NCBI GenBank assembly: GCA_035388825.1
Contig: DAOOQQ010000002.1
Location: forward strand, 1-64,000
DNA from: MWAR01 sp035388825
Lineage (GTDB): Bacteria > Muiribacteriota > Ozemobacteria > Ozemobacterales > Ozemobacteraceae
Reading direction: 5' to 3'
Length of the DNA: 64,000 nucleotides
Part shown: positions 7,230-16,068 of the stretch, in pieces
How the letters are laid out: each line of letters begins with the position of its first letter
Position numbering within the stretch: position 1 is the stretch's first letter
Program-made: the position numbers and the translations under genes
The notes under the pieces: model-generated
Seen by the model: the letters and a program-made list of their open reading frames with translations, nothing else
Databases searched by the model: none
What the model was told of the DNA's origin: nothing

Positions 7230-9139
7230 ACCAGCTTCCCTTCCTCGAAGGTCACGCGGTTCATCTCCTCGAACGTTGTCTCCCCGGCGGCAACCCGGCG
7301 CCAACCGGCCTGCCGGAGGGGGATCATTCCCTGCTCGATGCCGGCTTTCCGGATCAACAGGGGGGACTGCTTTTCCAGGATCATCTGCTTGATGCGCGGC
7401 GTCATTTCGAGCACCTCGAAGATGCCGAACCGGCCCTGGTAGCCCGTCTTATGGCAGAACCGGCAACCCGCCCCGCGCTTGAATGCGATCTGCGCATGCT
7501 CCTCGAAATCGACCGTCAGGCGCTTCACCTCGTCGGTGATGGTTGTATCGTCGGCTATACAGTTGGGACAGATCCGTCGGATCAGGCGCTGGGAGAGGAT
7601 CAGGTTGAACGAACTGACGAACTCGTACGGGTCGATGCCCATGTTGGACAAGCGCGCGATCGCGTCGATGACGTTGTTCGCATGGATGGAGCTCATCACG
7701 AGATGGCCCGTCAGGGCGGCGTTGACGGCGATCTGGGCCGTTTCGGGATCCCGGATCTCACCGACCATGATCGCATCCGGATCCTGGCGGACAATGGAGC
7801 GGAGGCCGGAGCCGAACGTCAGGCCCTTCTTTTCGTTGACGGCGATCTGGACGATATCCGGGAGCTGATACTCGACGGGATCCTCGATCGTGATGAACTT
7901 GTCTTCGGGCGTTTTGACATACTTGATCGCGGAGTACAGCGTCGTCGTCTTCCCCGAGCCGGTGGGGCCCGCGACCAGGATCATCCCGTAGGGCTTGAGG
8001 ACGTTGCGCTGGAACGCCACGAGATCGGTTCCGTCGAGGCCGAGGCGGCGGATGTCGAGACCGAGCGCGGATTTGTCGAGAATGCGCAGAACCACGGTTT
8101 CCCCGAAAATCGAGGGAAGCACCGAGACGCGGAAGTCGACGGCGCGCTCGTCGATGCGCAGTTTGAACCGGCCATCCTGGGGAATGCGCTTCTCGGCGAT
8201 GTCGAGCTGGGCCATGACCTTGAGCCGGGAAATGATCGGGGCTCGCTGACGGGGCTCGACATCCGAAAGGATCTCGAACAGCACGCCGTCGATGCGGTAT
8301 TTCACTTTCAATTGCGATTCATATACTTCAAAATGGATGTCGCTCGCCCGCTTTCTGACGGCCTTGAGAAGGATCGCATCGACGAGCCGCACGATCGGGG
8401 CTTCCTGGTTGAGATCCTGGCTGACGGCGATGCCGGGCGCCGACTCCTCGGCGTTTTCCTCGTCGACGACGAGCTCGAGGGGCTGGATGTTCTCGAGGTC
8501 GGCGAACACCATCTTCGAGTCGAGGCTGGTCTCGATCATGAGGGAGAGCTGCTTCTGGATCGCGTGCATGGCCGCGACCTTGGGAACGATCGGCAGACCA
8601 AGCTTGACTTCGAGCTCCTCGATCGCGTCGACGTTGCCCGGGTCGGCCATGATCAGCGTGATCTCCTTCTCCGAGCGGGTATCGGGGATGAACGAGAAGG
8701 TGCGCATCAGGGCGACGTCGACGCTGTTGAACAGGGCGTCGTCGATTTTATAGTTGGTGAGATCGACGTATTCGAGGCCGAGTTCGCGGGCAACGGCCTG
8801 GGCGTGCTGCTCCTCGGTAATGACCTTGCGCTCGACCAGCAGCCGGCCGAGGTTCGCCGGCACCCCGCCGAACTCGTTCTCGAGCGACTGTATCTGCTCG
8901 AACGTGATCAGATGCATATCCAGCAGGATTTCGAACAGCGGCTTCTTCCGGAACGAGGCGACGAACGCCCGGTGCAGGGCCTTCGAATCGAGGCCGGACT
9001 CGGCGGCCACGAGGTCGGAAAACGGCTTCGACTCGTTCTTTGCGCGGTCGGCAAGCTTCGTGAGGGCGGCTTCCGGCAGGAGCCGGTTATCCGCGAGGAA
9101 CTGCCTGAGTTGGTCCATGAACGGATCTCCCGTCATCAC
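7226..9139 (-). CDS. gspE: Type II secretion/type IV pilus assembly ATPase GspE/PilB
   Basis: 637 residues. Two N-terminal MshEN-like stretches (about 10-80 and 95-200) precede the hexameric secretion ATPase core. Walker A is GPTGSGKT at 391-398, the Asp box is near 418-422, Walker B DAIMVGEIRD begins at 455, and a His box contains SSIHANN. A zinc tetracysteine is complete: C524, C527, C559 and C562. This enzyme powers assembly of the pilus or pseudopilus from the cytoplasm. The ATG at 9139 overlaps the gspF stop; a later in-frame ATG at 9118 is an alternative. The domain set fits both PilB and GspE; no PilT-like retraction ATPase is nearby. Confidence 0.95.
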   Translation of the reverse strand: MMTGDPFMDQLRQFLADNRLLPEAALTKLADRAKNESKPFSDLVAAESGLDSKALHRAFVASFRKKPLFEILLDMHLITFEQIQSLENEFGGVPANLGRLLVERKVITEEQHAQAVARELGLEYVDLTNYKIDDALFNSVDVALMRTFSFIPDTRSEKEITLIMADPGNVDAIEELEVKLGLPIVPKVAAMHAIQKQLSLMIETSLDSKMVFADLENIQPLELVVDEENAEESAPGIAVSQDLNQEAPIVRLVDAILLKAVRKRASDIHFEVYESQLKVKYRIDGVLFEILSDVEPRQRAPIISRLKVMAQLDIAEKRIPQDGRFKLRIDERAVDFRVSVLPSIFGETVVLRILDKSALGLDIRRLGLDGTDLVAFQRNVLKPYGMILVAGPTGSGKTTTLYSAIKYVKTPEDKFITIEDPVEYQLPDIVQIAVNEKKGLTFGSGLRSIVRQDPDAIMVGEIRDPETAQIAVNAALTGHLVMSSIHANNVIDAIARLSNMGIDPYEFVSSFNLILSQRLIRRICPNCIADDTTITDEVKRLTVDFEEHAQIAFKRGAGCRFCHKTGYQGRFGIFEVLEMTPRIKQMILEKQSPLLIRKAGIEQGMIPLRQAGWRRVAAGETTFEEMNRVTFEEGKLV

Positions 9140-10353
9140 CGGATATTGGTTGCCGCGGTCAGAACTGGCAGCAGCAGGGCTATGATCACCGAACCGACCA
9201 CGACCGCCATGAAGAGAAACAGAAGAGGTTCGATCAGCGAGGTGAGGGTCGAGGTGAGCCCGTCGATTTCCTCGTCGTAATGATCCGCGAGGCCGTTGAG
9301 CATCTCGCCCAGATTCCCTGACTCCTCGCCCACGCGCACGATGCGGGGCACCATCCGGGGAACCCCGGCGACCGAGCGGATGGCCCGGGCGAAACTCTCG
9401 CCCCGCTCAATAGCGTCAGGTATAATTGCGAGGCGTGCCGCGACAGCCCGGTTCTCGAGACTGTCGAGAACGACCGACATGCTCTGGAGAAGCGGAATTC
9501 CGCCGTCGACCATCGTGGCCAGGGTCCGGGCGAACTGGCTGAACGCGAACTTCTCTTCGAGAGACCCGATGAGAGGGAGCGCCAGCTTCGCGCGATCGAT
9601 CGTGGCGCGCCCGTCAAGCCGCGACGCATACCGGCCGAACGCGAAGGCAAGGCCGGCGAACGCCAGCATCACGAACCAGAACCATCGCGCCAACAGCTCC
9701 GAGGCCCCGAGAACGAACTGGGTGAACACGGGAAGGGGCGCGTCCATGTTCCGGAACAGATCCGTGAACTCGGGAACGACTTTCACCATCATGAACATCA
9801 CGGCCACGATCGAGAGCAGAAGCAGGATCGTTGGATACACGAGGGCCGATACGAGCTTGCGACGGACGGCGATGATCCCGGCGTAATAGGAGGTGATGCG
9901 GCCGAGCACGTTCTCGAGGGCGCCGGCCGTGACCCCGGCAACGACGGTGCGAACGAATATTTCGGGAAAGACATGGGGATGACGGGCAAGGGCCTGGCTG
10001 AACGAGACGCCTTCCTCGACGTCCCGGCTCACGGCTTTCAAGGCGTTCGGCAGAGGGCCATCCGGCGCGTCCTCCACCAGAAGATCCAGGGCTTCCTTGA
10101 GGGGGAGCCCGGATTTGATGAGGGTGCGAAGCAGACGGGTGAACTCCATCAGTTCGCCGATCCCGACGCCCCGGCGCAGCCGGAGAAGATCGCAGAGCCG
10201 CTCGTAAAGGGTGCGCGGAACCGGGTCGATCCGGAGGACATAACACCCGTGGTCGGTCAGGGCCGTGCGAAGCTCCTCGACCGACGCGGTTTCCCGGACA
10301 AACTCCTGCATGCGGCCCTTTTCATCGGCATACCGCACCTTCACGCACTGCAT
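9136..10353 (-). CDS. gspF: Inner-membrane platform protein GspF/PilC
   Basis: 405 residues, the usual GspF length. Two tandem T2SF domains are seen (about 68-190 and 272-395). FTRLLRTLIKSGLPLKEALDLL opens the first, and FSQFARTLATMVDGGIPLLQSM opens the second. Transmembrane helices lie near 170-190, 220-240 and at the C-terminus (LLFLFMAVVVGSVIIALLLPV). GspF/PilC is the polytopic core on which the ATPase acts. It is the first gene of the eight-gene operon and starts 18 bases after the upstream phosphodiesterase gene, so the transcript may begin even earlier. Confidence 0.95.
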   Translation of the reverse strand: MQCVKVRYADEKGRMQEFVRETASVEELRTALTDHGCYVLRIDPVPRTLYERLCDLLRLRRGVGIGELMEFTRLLRTLIKSGLPLKEALDLLVEDAPDGPLPNALKAVSRDVEEGVSFSQALARHPHVFPEIFVRTVVAGVTAGALENVLGRITSYYAGIIAVRRKLVSALVYPTILLLLSIVAVMFMMVKVVPEFTDLFRNMDAPLPVFTQFVLGASELLARWFWFVMLAFAGLAFAFGRYASRLDGRATIDRAKLALPLIGSLEEKFAFSQFARTLATMVDGGIPLLQSMSVVLDSLENRAVAARLAIIPDAIERGESFARAIRSVAGVPRMVPRIVRVGEESGNLGEMLNGLADHYDEEIDGLTSTLTSLIEPLLFLFMAVVVGSVIIALLLPVLTAATNIR

Positions 10354-10371
10354 CGAAACCTCCGGCGACCG

Positions 10372-11133
10372 TCAGTATCCGAGATTCAACCGGTTGATCA
10401 GCATGGCCGGGTATTCCCGGAGTCGCATCTTTTCCTGACAGGTGGCGATCTTATAATAGACCCGACGGCTCCGGATGACAATGATATTCTCCCCGATATC
10501 GATATCCATGAAGGCCGCGCGGGGATCTCCATCACGAGGCTGGCCGACCGATCCGGGATTGACGAGCCAGGTACGGTTTTCTCGTATATCGATCCGTATA
10601 TCCTGGTCCGGGATGACCGGCTCTTCGATGTACCGGTCCGCGTCACGATCGTGCATGAAGAAGGCGGGAAGGTGCGTGTGGCCGAAAAAGGCAATTTTCA
10701 TACCGCTTCCGGGCATGTTCGAGAGGGACGGGATCGCCAGTTCCAGGGAAAGCAGGTATTCGTCGGGATCCAGAGGGCTGCCGTGCACGAGCGCCATGCC
10801 GCGTCCGAGATCGAGCTGTTTCGGGAGACGGGAAAGCCATGCAGCGGCTTCCGGCTCGATCGATTCGATGTTTTTCCGGACGGCGGCGATCGCGTGCGGG
10901 TTGAATGCCAGGGGCGGAACGAGGCGGGCTACGACGGCATCATGGTTTCCGAGGACGATCCGGGCATTGGGCAGATTCCGGAAAAACCCGACGCATTCGG
11001 ACGGATTCGGGCCGTAACCGGTGATGTCGCCGGTACACCAGACCTCGTCGAACCGCTCGACCGGTGCAGCCTCGAGAACGGCCTCAAGGGCCTCGAGGTT
11101 CGAATGGATGTCGGAAACCAGCAGGACGCGCAT
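10372..11133 (-). CDS. Metallophosphoesterase (YfcE/MJ0936-type phosphodiesterase)
   Basis: 253 residues from the ATG at 11133; a TTG two codons earlier is less likely. GGGGGA lies 8 bases upstream. The dinuclear-metal motifs are complete and in order: SDIHSN (D, H), GDITGYGPNP (GD), GNHD, and GHTHLPAF (GHTH) with a preceding His. Enzymes of this Metallophos_2 family hydrolyse phosphodiesters such as cyclic nucleotides or act on protein phosphates; the substrate here cannot be told. It precedes gspF by 18 bases and may share its transcript, but a functional link is not established. Confidence 0.85.
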   Translation of the reverse strand: MRVLLVSDIHSNLEALEAVLEAAPVERFDEVWCTGDITGYGPNPSECVGFFRNLPNARIVLGNHDAVVARLVPPLAFNPHAIAAVRKNIESIEPEAAAWLSRLPKQLDLGRGMALVHGSPLDPDEYLLSLELAIPSLSNMPGSGMKIAFFGHTHLPAFFMHDRDADRYIEEPVIPDQDIRIDIRENRTWLVNPGSVGQPRDGDPRAAFMDIDIGENIIVIRSRRVYYKIATCQEKMRLREYPAMLINRLNLGY

Positions 11134-11187
11134 GTACAATTCCCCCTGTCGCGTTCCCCTATCGGAACGATGCGGGGATCACCTGAG

Positions 11188-11223
11188 TGAAAAAACCGGA
11201 GTTCGGAAAACGAACCCCGGTTT
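11188..11223 (-). terminator. Rho-independent terminator (minus strand)
   Basis: On the minus strand, AACCGGGGTTCG and CGAACTCCGGTT form a 12-bp stem with one mismatch and a TTTTC loop, followed by a run of T. It ends the lepB-DUF2225 transcript 17 bases after its last stop codon and insulates the phosphodiesterase gene. Confidence 0.9.
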
Positions 11224-11239
11224 CGGATGGCAAGGAGGT

Positions 11240-11968
11240 TCAGTTGATGAAATGCTCGTTCAGCTCGGCCTGCTTCTTGGTGAGTTCGAGGATCCACTGC
11301 TGGTCCTGGTCGATCAGCACTTCCTCGACGCTGCCGAACCATTCGCGGGCCTGCGTCTTGTCCTCGAGGCGGCGGTACAGCTCGCCGACGAGATACGTCA
11401 CGACCGGCACGTTGTCGGGATTCGAAACCGTCGAACGTTCGACCGAGAACCGAAGGAACTTCACGGCAAGTTGCTGCATCTCGATCTCCGCTTTGCGGTT
11501 CTCGGATTTGCGGCACACCCAGGAGCCGCGCAGATACAGGTTCCCGATGAGATACGGATTCCGCTTCTGGTCCTCATACAGTTTGCCCGCGAGGTAATAC
11601 GCCTGCGCGAGACGGGGAAGCTTCTTCATGACCGGCTGCTCGAGGATTTCGCGAATGCGGTGTGCCGTGACGGGATCAGCTTCCGAAGGGGACTGGTAAT
11701 CGTCGGGGTACCCGCAGAATCCGCACGTGGGACAGGCGACGAGAAAATACTCGAGCGGGTCATCCCCGAGATAATGGGGGAAAAAATCGGAATCCTGGCC
11801 CTGGTGACTCACCGACTCGACGATATCGGCGTCGAACTCGGATTTGCACGTGGGACAGGCGAAATGCTGTCTTGCAAGTCGGGTCAACGGACGTTTCTCC
11901 GGAGCAGAATATGGGGCCGTCGCGTCGCTGCCGGCTCCACCGCGAGTATATGCCTGCGAATGAACCAT
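11240..11968 (-). CDS. DUF2225 family protein
   Basis: 242 residues. Two Cys-rich metal-binding motifs are visible: FACPTCKSEFDADIVE near residue 37 and VACPTCGFCGYPDDY near residue 75. The CPxC...CPxCGF pattern with a helical remainder matches DUF2225, a cytoplasmic family of unknown function with a likely zinc site and TPR-like C-terminal helices (AYYLAGKLYEDQ, VVTYLVGELYRRLED). It follows signal peptidase I by 20 bases, so the two form an operon. No enzymatic residues were recognised. Confidence 0.82.
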   Translation of the reverse strand: MVHSQAYTRGGAGSDATAPYSAPEKRPLTRLARQHFACPTCKSEFDADIVESVSHQGQDSDFFPHYLGDDPLEYFLVACPTCGFCGYPDDYQSPSEADPVTAHRIREILEQPVMKKLPRLAQAYYLAGKLYEDQKRNPYLIGNLYLRGSWVCRKSENRKAEIEMQQLAVKFLRFSVERSTVSNPDNVPVVTYLVGELYRRLEDKTQAREWFGSVEEVLIDQDQQWILELTKKQAELNEHFIN

Positions 11969-11988
11969 GTCAACCTCACCACTCCGCT

Positions 11989-12519
11989 TCAGTAAGGGAT
12001 CGAGGAGATCGATCCCATGGCCCAGGGAGGCCAGAATTTGAACTCGGCGCGCCCTTTGATCTTGTCGATGTCGAGAAAGCCCCAGGCACGGCTGTCATGG
12101 GAGTTGTTGCGGTTGTCGCCCATCACGCACACCTTTCCGTTCGGCACCCGAAGCGGTCCATACGAACCGAACACGTATTCCCGCACGAACGGCTCCGAGA
12201 TGCGCACGCCGTTGCGGTACAGATACCCGTCGCGCACCTCGAGCAGATCGCCCGGCCCGCCCACCACCCGCTTGATGAAATCCTTCTTCGGATCCAGGGG
12301 GAAGGGAAACACGACGACTTCGCCGAGCGATGGCTGCCGCAGCCGGTAGATCAGCTTGTTGACGAGAATCTTTTCGTGCGAAGAGAGCTGCGGCTCCATG
12401 CAGGCGCCTTCGATGACGAATCCCTGCAGAAAATACGTCTGCAGGATCACGAAAAATATCAGTGCCTTGACGAAATCCTTGAACCACTCGCGAACAGCTT
12501 CCCTGTATTCGCCCATCAT
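11989..12519 (-). CDS. lepB: Signal peptidase I with Cys at the nucleophile position
   Basis: 176 residues from the ATG at 12519 (AGGAG 10 bases upstream). One N-terminal transmembrane helix lies at about 17-34. The S26 family boxes are all present: box B GACMEP (36-43), box C near LGEVVVFPFP, box D with the general base K83 (FIKRVVGGPGD), and box E GDNRNNSHDSRAWG. In box B the usual catalytic Ser of the SMxP motif is Cys40 (codon TGC). Signal peptidase I removes signal peptides at the outer face of the inner membrane, and many substrates are encoded in this window. Whether Cys40 acts as nucleophile is unproven; all other family residues are intact, so a pseudogene is unlikely. Confidence 0.92.
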   Translation of the reverse strand: MMGEYREAVREWFKDFVKALIFFVILQTYFLQGFVIEGACMEPQLSSHEKILVNKLIYRLRQPSLGEVVVFPFPLDPKKDFIKRVVGGPGDLLEVRDGYLYRNGVRISEPFVREYVFGSYGPLRVPNGKVCVMGDNRNNSHDSRAWGFLDIDKIKGRAEFKFWPPWAMGSISSIPY

Positions 12520-12670
12520 GGAACGGCTCCTGTTGCGACCGGACAGATCAGACCCGAACGTCCCCTTCCGGGCTCGGGATGGCACCCGTGAAGAACGCGG
12601 GGACGCTCGTACCTTTTCGGACGCTTCCCAGGATTTCTTTATGATATTTCGACGGGAATCTTTCTCGGGG

Positions 12671-13951
12671 TCACCGGACCGCGCCGGCTTCGGGGGATTC
12701 GCGCTCGAGGAGTTTCAGATCATGGTACAACGCCGAAAGGAAGCTGCCCACGTCGGTCACGATGCCGATCGTCTGGTGCGAGCCGCGGTCGGCCAGTTTC
12801 GTCACGACGGCCGGATTGATGTCGACGCAGATCGTCTTGACCCAGCCGGGAAGCATGTTCCCGACACCGATGCCGTGCAGCATCGTCGAGAGGATCAGCA
12901 TGATCGTGCAGCCCTGCATCAACCCGAAATACGCTTTCTGGGCCTCGACCATATCGGTGTACACCTCGGGAAGGGGGCCGTCGTCGCGGATGCTGCCCGC
13001 AAGAGCGAAGGGGACGTTGCGCTTCACGCATTCATAAAAGACGCCCTGGGTGAGAACCCCCTGCTCGACGGCTTGGCGGATCGAACCGCACCGGAAGATC
13101 GTGTTGATGGCCCGGAGATGATTGCGATGACCGTCCTCGACCGGTTCGCCGCTCTCGATATCGATGCCAAGCGAGGTGCGGTACAGGTTCTGTTCGATGT
13201 CATGGACGGCTGAGGCATTGCCCGAGAGCAGGAAGTCGACATACCCCTCGCGGATCATCTTCGCGAGAAACTCTGCGCCGCCGGTGTGTACGACGACCGG
13301 GCCGAGGGTGATGCCGAGACGGCCGCCGCTGCGGCGCTTCTCGAGGATCAGGTGCGCGATCTTGCGGACGGCGATCTTCACGCGGCGTTCCGAACTGACC
13401 TCGCTGTTCATGAACGCGAACTCCTCGCGGTCACGCTCCTTTGACTCGGGTCTGATGCGGATACCGCGGATACCGCAGGCGACCAGGTCCCCGGCTTTCA
13501 CGTCTCTGGGCTTGCGACAGACGACGTTCCAGCCGTTCCCCTCACGAGCGCAGACGAGAATGGCATCCATGCGCTGGTCGGTGGCCTTGTACCAGACCCC
13601 GTCGAGACGGATTTCGGTCAGATGGTTCGTGGTCGCATAAAAATGCTCGGGAACCACCCAGTTTTTCGGTGCCGGCTCGAGGAGGGCATTCTCTTCGACC
13701 ACCGGCTGACAGCCGTGCCCGTGAAGCCCCTCGCAGAGGCGCAGAAGCTCGGCATCGGACCGGGCGAAGATCGTGAACCGGGCGCGGGAAGGCTGTTCAT
13801 GGGATTTTCCGACGACGAACTCGTGGATTTCATACTCGCCGTCGTTCTTGATGATGAGATCCATGCAGGCAGACATGATGCCTGAATCGATCAGATGGCC
13901 TTCGACATGGAGTTCGCGGGAAAACGTGTATCCGGGACGGGGGGAGCTCAT
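12671..13951 (-). CDS. TIGR00300/LOR-SDH domain protein (ornithine cyclodeaminase-type)
   Basis: 426 residues, full length for TIGR00300. The N-terminal LOR/SDH bifunctional-enzyme domain opens with FSRELHVEGHLIDSGIMSACMDLII. The C-terminal half carries Rossmann-like, nucleotide-binding segments (ITLGPVVVHTGGAEFLAKMI, FLLSGNASAVHDIEQNLYRTSLGID). Characterised members include an archaeal NAD-dependent ornithine cyclodeaminase that makes proline; related domains are fused to lysine-oxoglutarate reductase or arginine dihydrolase. Ornithine to proline conversion is the best guess here. An AAGGA box lies upstream of the ATG at 13951. The gene is monocistronic, with terminator 13996-14027 just before it. 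Confidence 0.85.
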   Translation of the reverse strand: MSSPRPGYTFSRELHVEGHLIDSGIMSACMDLIIKNDGEYEIHEFVVGKSHEQPSRARFTIFARSDAELLRLCEGLHGHGCQPVVEENALLEPAPKNWVVPEHFYATTNHLTEIRLDGVWYKATDQRMDAILVCAREGNGWNVVCRKPRDVKAGDLVACGIRGIRIRPESKERDREEFAFMNSEVSSERRVKIAVRKIAHLILEKRRSGGRLGITLGPVVVHTGGAEFLAKMIREGYVDFLLSGNASAVHDIEQNLYRTSLGIDIESGEPVEDGHRNHLRAINTIFRCGSIRQAVEQGVLTQGVFYECVKRNVPFALAGSIRDDGPLPEVYTDMVEAQKAYFGLMQGCTIMLILSTMLHGIGVGNMLPGWVKTICVDINPAVVTKLADRGSHQTIGIVTDVGSFLSALYHDLKLLERESPEAGAVR

Positions 13952-13995
13952 GGATGGTTCCTTTCGAGGCCAGGTTTCTACAGGCTGTCTACGAT

Positions 13996-14027
13996 GAAAA
14001 AAGCCGGAACGTCAACCCTTCCGGCTT
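13996..14027 (-). terminator. Rho-independent terminator (minus strand)
   Basis: Minus-strand AAGCCGGAA pairs with TTCCGGCTT across a 9-base loop, and a T6 run follows. It ends the small coiled-coil gene at 14057 and separates it from the TIGR00300 gene. Confidence 0.88.
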
Positions 14028-14056
14028 GGGATCTTTACGACAGAGGTGCTGCTATA

Positions 14057-14374
14057 TCACGGATTTGCCTGCTTCTCAGACATCAGCTGATCGCGCCGTT
14101 CGACCAGATCGCTTCGCTTCCAGATGAGTTCACGCATCCGCTCTTTGCACTCGTCGATATCGTATTCGTTCCCGCCGGATGCCTTGAGCTGCTTGATCTG
14201 GTCACTGAGCCGCTTGATGTCTTTCGAGAGACTCTTGATCTGCTCATTAAGCGCCTTGATCTCCGCATCGTTCGAGCTGCTCGCAAAGAGCGGGGCCGAA
14301 AACACGGAAAAAACGAACATCAGAAGAACTGAGAAGATCGCCACAGAAATACCACGGAACGCATGCTTGTTCAC
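14057..14374 (-). CDS. Small secreted coiled-coil protein
   Basis: 105 residues. The GTG at 14374 is chosen because GGGAGGGA sits 7 bases upstream; no ATG fits. A signal peptide (about 1-30, ending PLFASS) is followed by an almost continuous heptad region, with hydrophobic residues in AEIKALNEQIKSLSKDIKRL and in the stretch after it. A charged helical tail comes last. The mature protein of about 75 residues is expected to be an extracytoplasmic coiled coil, perhaps a Lpp-like spacer or a chaperone, but it lacks a lipobox. A promoter (14425-14452) and a terminator bracket it as a single-gene unit. Confidence 0.7.
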   Translation of the reverse strand: MNKHAFRGISVAIFSVLLMFVFSVFSAPLFASSSNDAEIKALNEQIKSLSKDIKRLSDQIKQLKASGGNEYDIDECKERMRELIWKRSDLVERRDQLMSEKQANP

Positions 14375-14424
14375 GTTGGAATCCCTCCCGTTTTCGTATG
14401 ATCTGATAGGATCCTGTTCTCTAG

Positions 14425-14452
14425 ATTCTACTGAAAGATGGAAAAACGTCAA
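14425..14452 (-). promoter_or_regulatory. Sigma70-type promoter for the small coiled-coil gene
   Basis: On the minus strand TTGACG, a 16-base spacer and TAGAAT lie about 50 bases upstream of the GTG at 14374. Confidence 0.65.
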
Positions 14453-14471
14453 TGCGTCCGTACCCCGCCCG

Positions 14472-15170
14472 TCAGGACTCCACGGCGGCACGTTTTCGAC
14501 GGCGTGGAACCTTGCGACCGTCCTGGTGAGCGGTTGTTTCAGAGGGAAGATCCCCTTCCGGGAAGGTCAGCAGTTCTTCGACGGTGAATCCCTCGATACC
14601 GAGTCCCCAGCGGTGGAACATGTGTTCGACATGCTCCCGGGAACGGGTTTTTCCGTACATCCCGGCCAGTTGTCGCTGACGCTGGACTTCATACAAGGTC
14701 ACGGCCGTCGCAACGGAAACGTTGAGACTCTGTACGAGACCGTACATCGGGAGAAAGATGTTCTCGTCGGCAAGCTCGAGAAGCTCGTCGGTACAGCCGC
14801 GATGCTCGTTTCCCATCACGATGACCCAGGGCTTCGTCCAGTCGGGGGTGCGGAAATCGACGGCGTCGTGTGCCAGATGGGTGGCTGCGATGCGGAATCC
14901 GGCGGTTTTGAGGCCCCTGAGTTCGCCAAGGAAATCCGGACAATCCTCCAACGCGACCCACCGCTCGGAACCACGGGTGACCTCGGGATTCACCCATTTG
15001 GCCTCGGGATCGGGCCGCCAGATGACCCGGTCGATGCCGACCGCGTCTGAACTGCGCAGGATCGCGCTGACATTGTGCGGATCGTGTACCCCGTCGAGAG
15101 CGACGATGATGTCGGTCTGGCGGTTGTGAAGCGAGGTGGCGAGGCGGTGGATACGGCGCGGACTGGGCAT
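14472..15170 (-). CDS. trmH: SpoU-family tRNA (guanosine-2'-O-)-methyltransferase TrmH
   Basis: 232 residues from the ATG at 15170, spaced 6 bases from GAGG; the ATG at 15176 overlaps the upstream stop but has no spacing for a ribosome site. The SPOUT knot motifs are clear: motif 1 DGVHDPHNVSAILRSSDAVG, motif 2 VIVMGNEHRGCTDELLE, motif 3 LPMYGLVQSLNVSVATAVTLYE. This set with a C-terminal helical extension fits TrmH, which uses S-adenosylmethionine to methylate G18 of tRNA. It is the last gene of the uvrC operon. Other SpoU members such as RlmB are less likely given the short N-terminus. Confidence 0.88.
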   Translation of the reverse strand: MPSPRRIHRLATSLHNRQTDIIVALDGVHDPHNVSAILRSSDAVGIDRVIWRPDPEAKWVNPEVTRGSERWVALEDCPDFLGELRGLKTAGFRIAATHLAHDAVDFRTPDWTKPWVIVMGNEHRGCTDELLELADENIFLPMYGLVQSLNVSVATAVTLYEVQRQRQLAGMYGKTRSREHVEHMFHRWGLGIEGFTVEELLTFPEGDLPSETTAHQDGRKVPRRRKRAAVES

Positions 15171-15172
15171 GT

Positions 15173-16051
15173 TCATCCTCGTGGAATCGGTGAAGTGGCC
15201 GACGCGGCTTGGGCCTGCGCCGGATGGATCGTTGCCTTGGTCAGGACGAAGCCGGGCTCGACGGTGAGTTCCCGGAGACGGAGATTGAGCCATGTTTTTC
15301 TGGCATCGAACACGGGATTGATGCGGGAGAACATCGCCCGGATCGCCGTGGCCGGAAGAGGCACCCCGTTGATGTCGAGTCGGCGGCAGTCGAAGGCGAT
15401 GCGATCGGTCTGAACCAGCGTCGGTTTGCCGGAGACCCGGAATCGTGCCACGAGGATTCCTTTCCGGAGGTTGCCCGTCAGCAGCGTCTCTTGGGGGGCA
15501 AGCCGAAGGGCAAGTTGCGACAGTCGCCGGGCTTTGGCGAAGAATCCGAACACTTTTAGGATGTCATCGGAGGAGACGAACGTCTCGAGATCGACTCGAT
15601 CCGCCGCGAGAAACCGCAGGTGTCCGGCATCCAGGGCAGCCGCATCGATCCGCACGTCGGGAAACGCGAATTCGGCATGGTCGATCGTCAGGTTGTAGTA
15701 TCGGACCTTCGAACAATGAACCCGCAGCAGACGGTATGCGCCTGAAGCCGTTGCGTCGGGCTCGGCCTCGATGGTCAGCGATGCGGGCCTCGGGGTGATC
15801 TCGGCCATCGCCCGCACCTGGTCGGGGGCATACCCGAGTACGTCGAACAGCCGTGTCGCACGGAACTCGGCAGGATCGGCAAAAGCCGCCGTGAACGCCG
15901 TATGAAGCAGGTGCTCGGTCCCGCTTCCCGGGCTGGCTGGTCCGGGATGTGGAAAAAGCAGGAGAAAAAGAGCAATAGAAGACAATATATAATATATGCG
16001 AAGATGTATCATTGGTATGGTGGTTCTCGCCTTCGCGTCATGCGTTTCCAT
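15173..16051 (-). CDS. DUF2993/LmeA-like envelope lipid-binding protein
   Basis: About 292 residues if the ATG at 16051 is used; the ATG at 16012 gives a more typical signal peptide (MIHLRIYYILSSIALFLLLF) but neither has a good ribosome site. After the signal, repeated beta stretches (SLTIEAEPDATASGAYRLLRVHC, LRFLAADRVDLETFVSSDDILKVF, KGILVARFRVSGKPTLVQTDRIAFDCRRLDINGVPLPA) match the DUF2993 layout. Some members of that family, such as mycobacterial LmeA, bind phospholipids in the envelope. It sits between uvrC and trmH and overlaps trmH. Family assignment is moderate and function unproven. Confidence 0.65.
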   Translation of the reverse strand: METHDAKARTTIPMIHLRIYYILSSIALFLLLFPHPGPASPGSGTEHLLHTAFTAAFADPAEFRATRLFDVLGYAPDQVRAMAEITPRPASLTIEAEPDATASGAYRLLRVHCSKVRYYNLTIDHAEFAFPDVRIDAAALDAGHLRFLAADRVDLETFVSSDDILKVFGFFAKARRLSQLALRLAPQETLLTGNLRKGILVARFRVSGKPTLVQTDRIAFDCRRLDINGVPLPATAIRAMFSRINPVFDARKTWLNLRLRELTVEPGFVLTKATIHPAQAQAASATSPIPRG

Positions 16052-16068
16052 GCGGCGGGGGTATCCTA

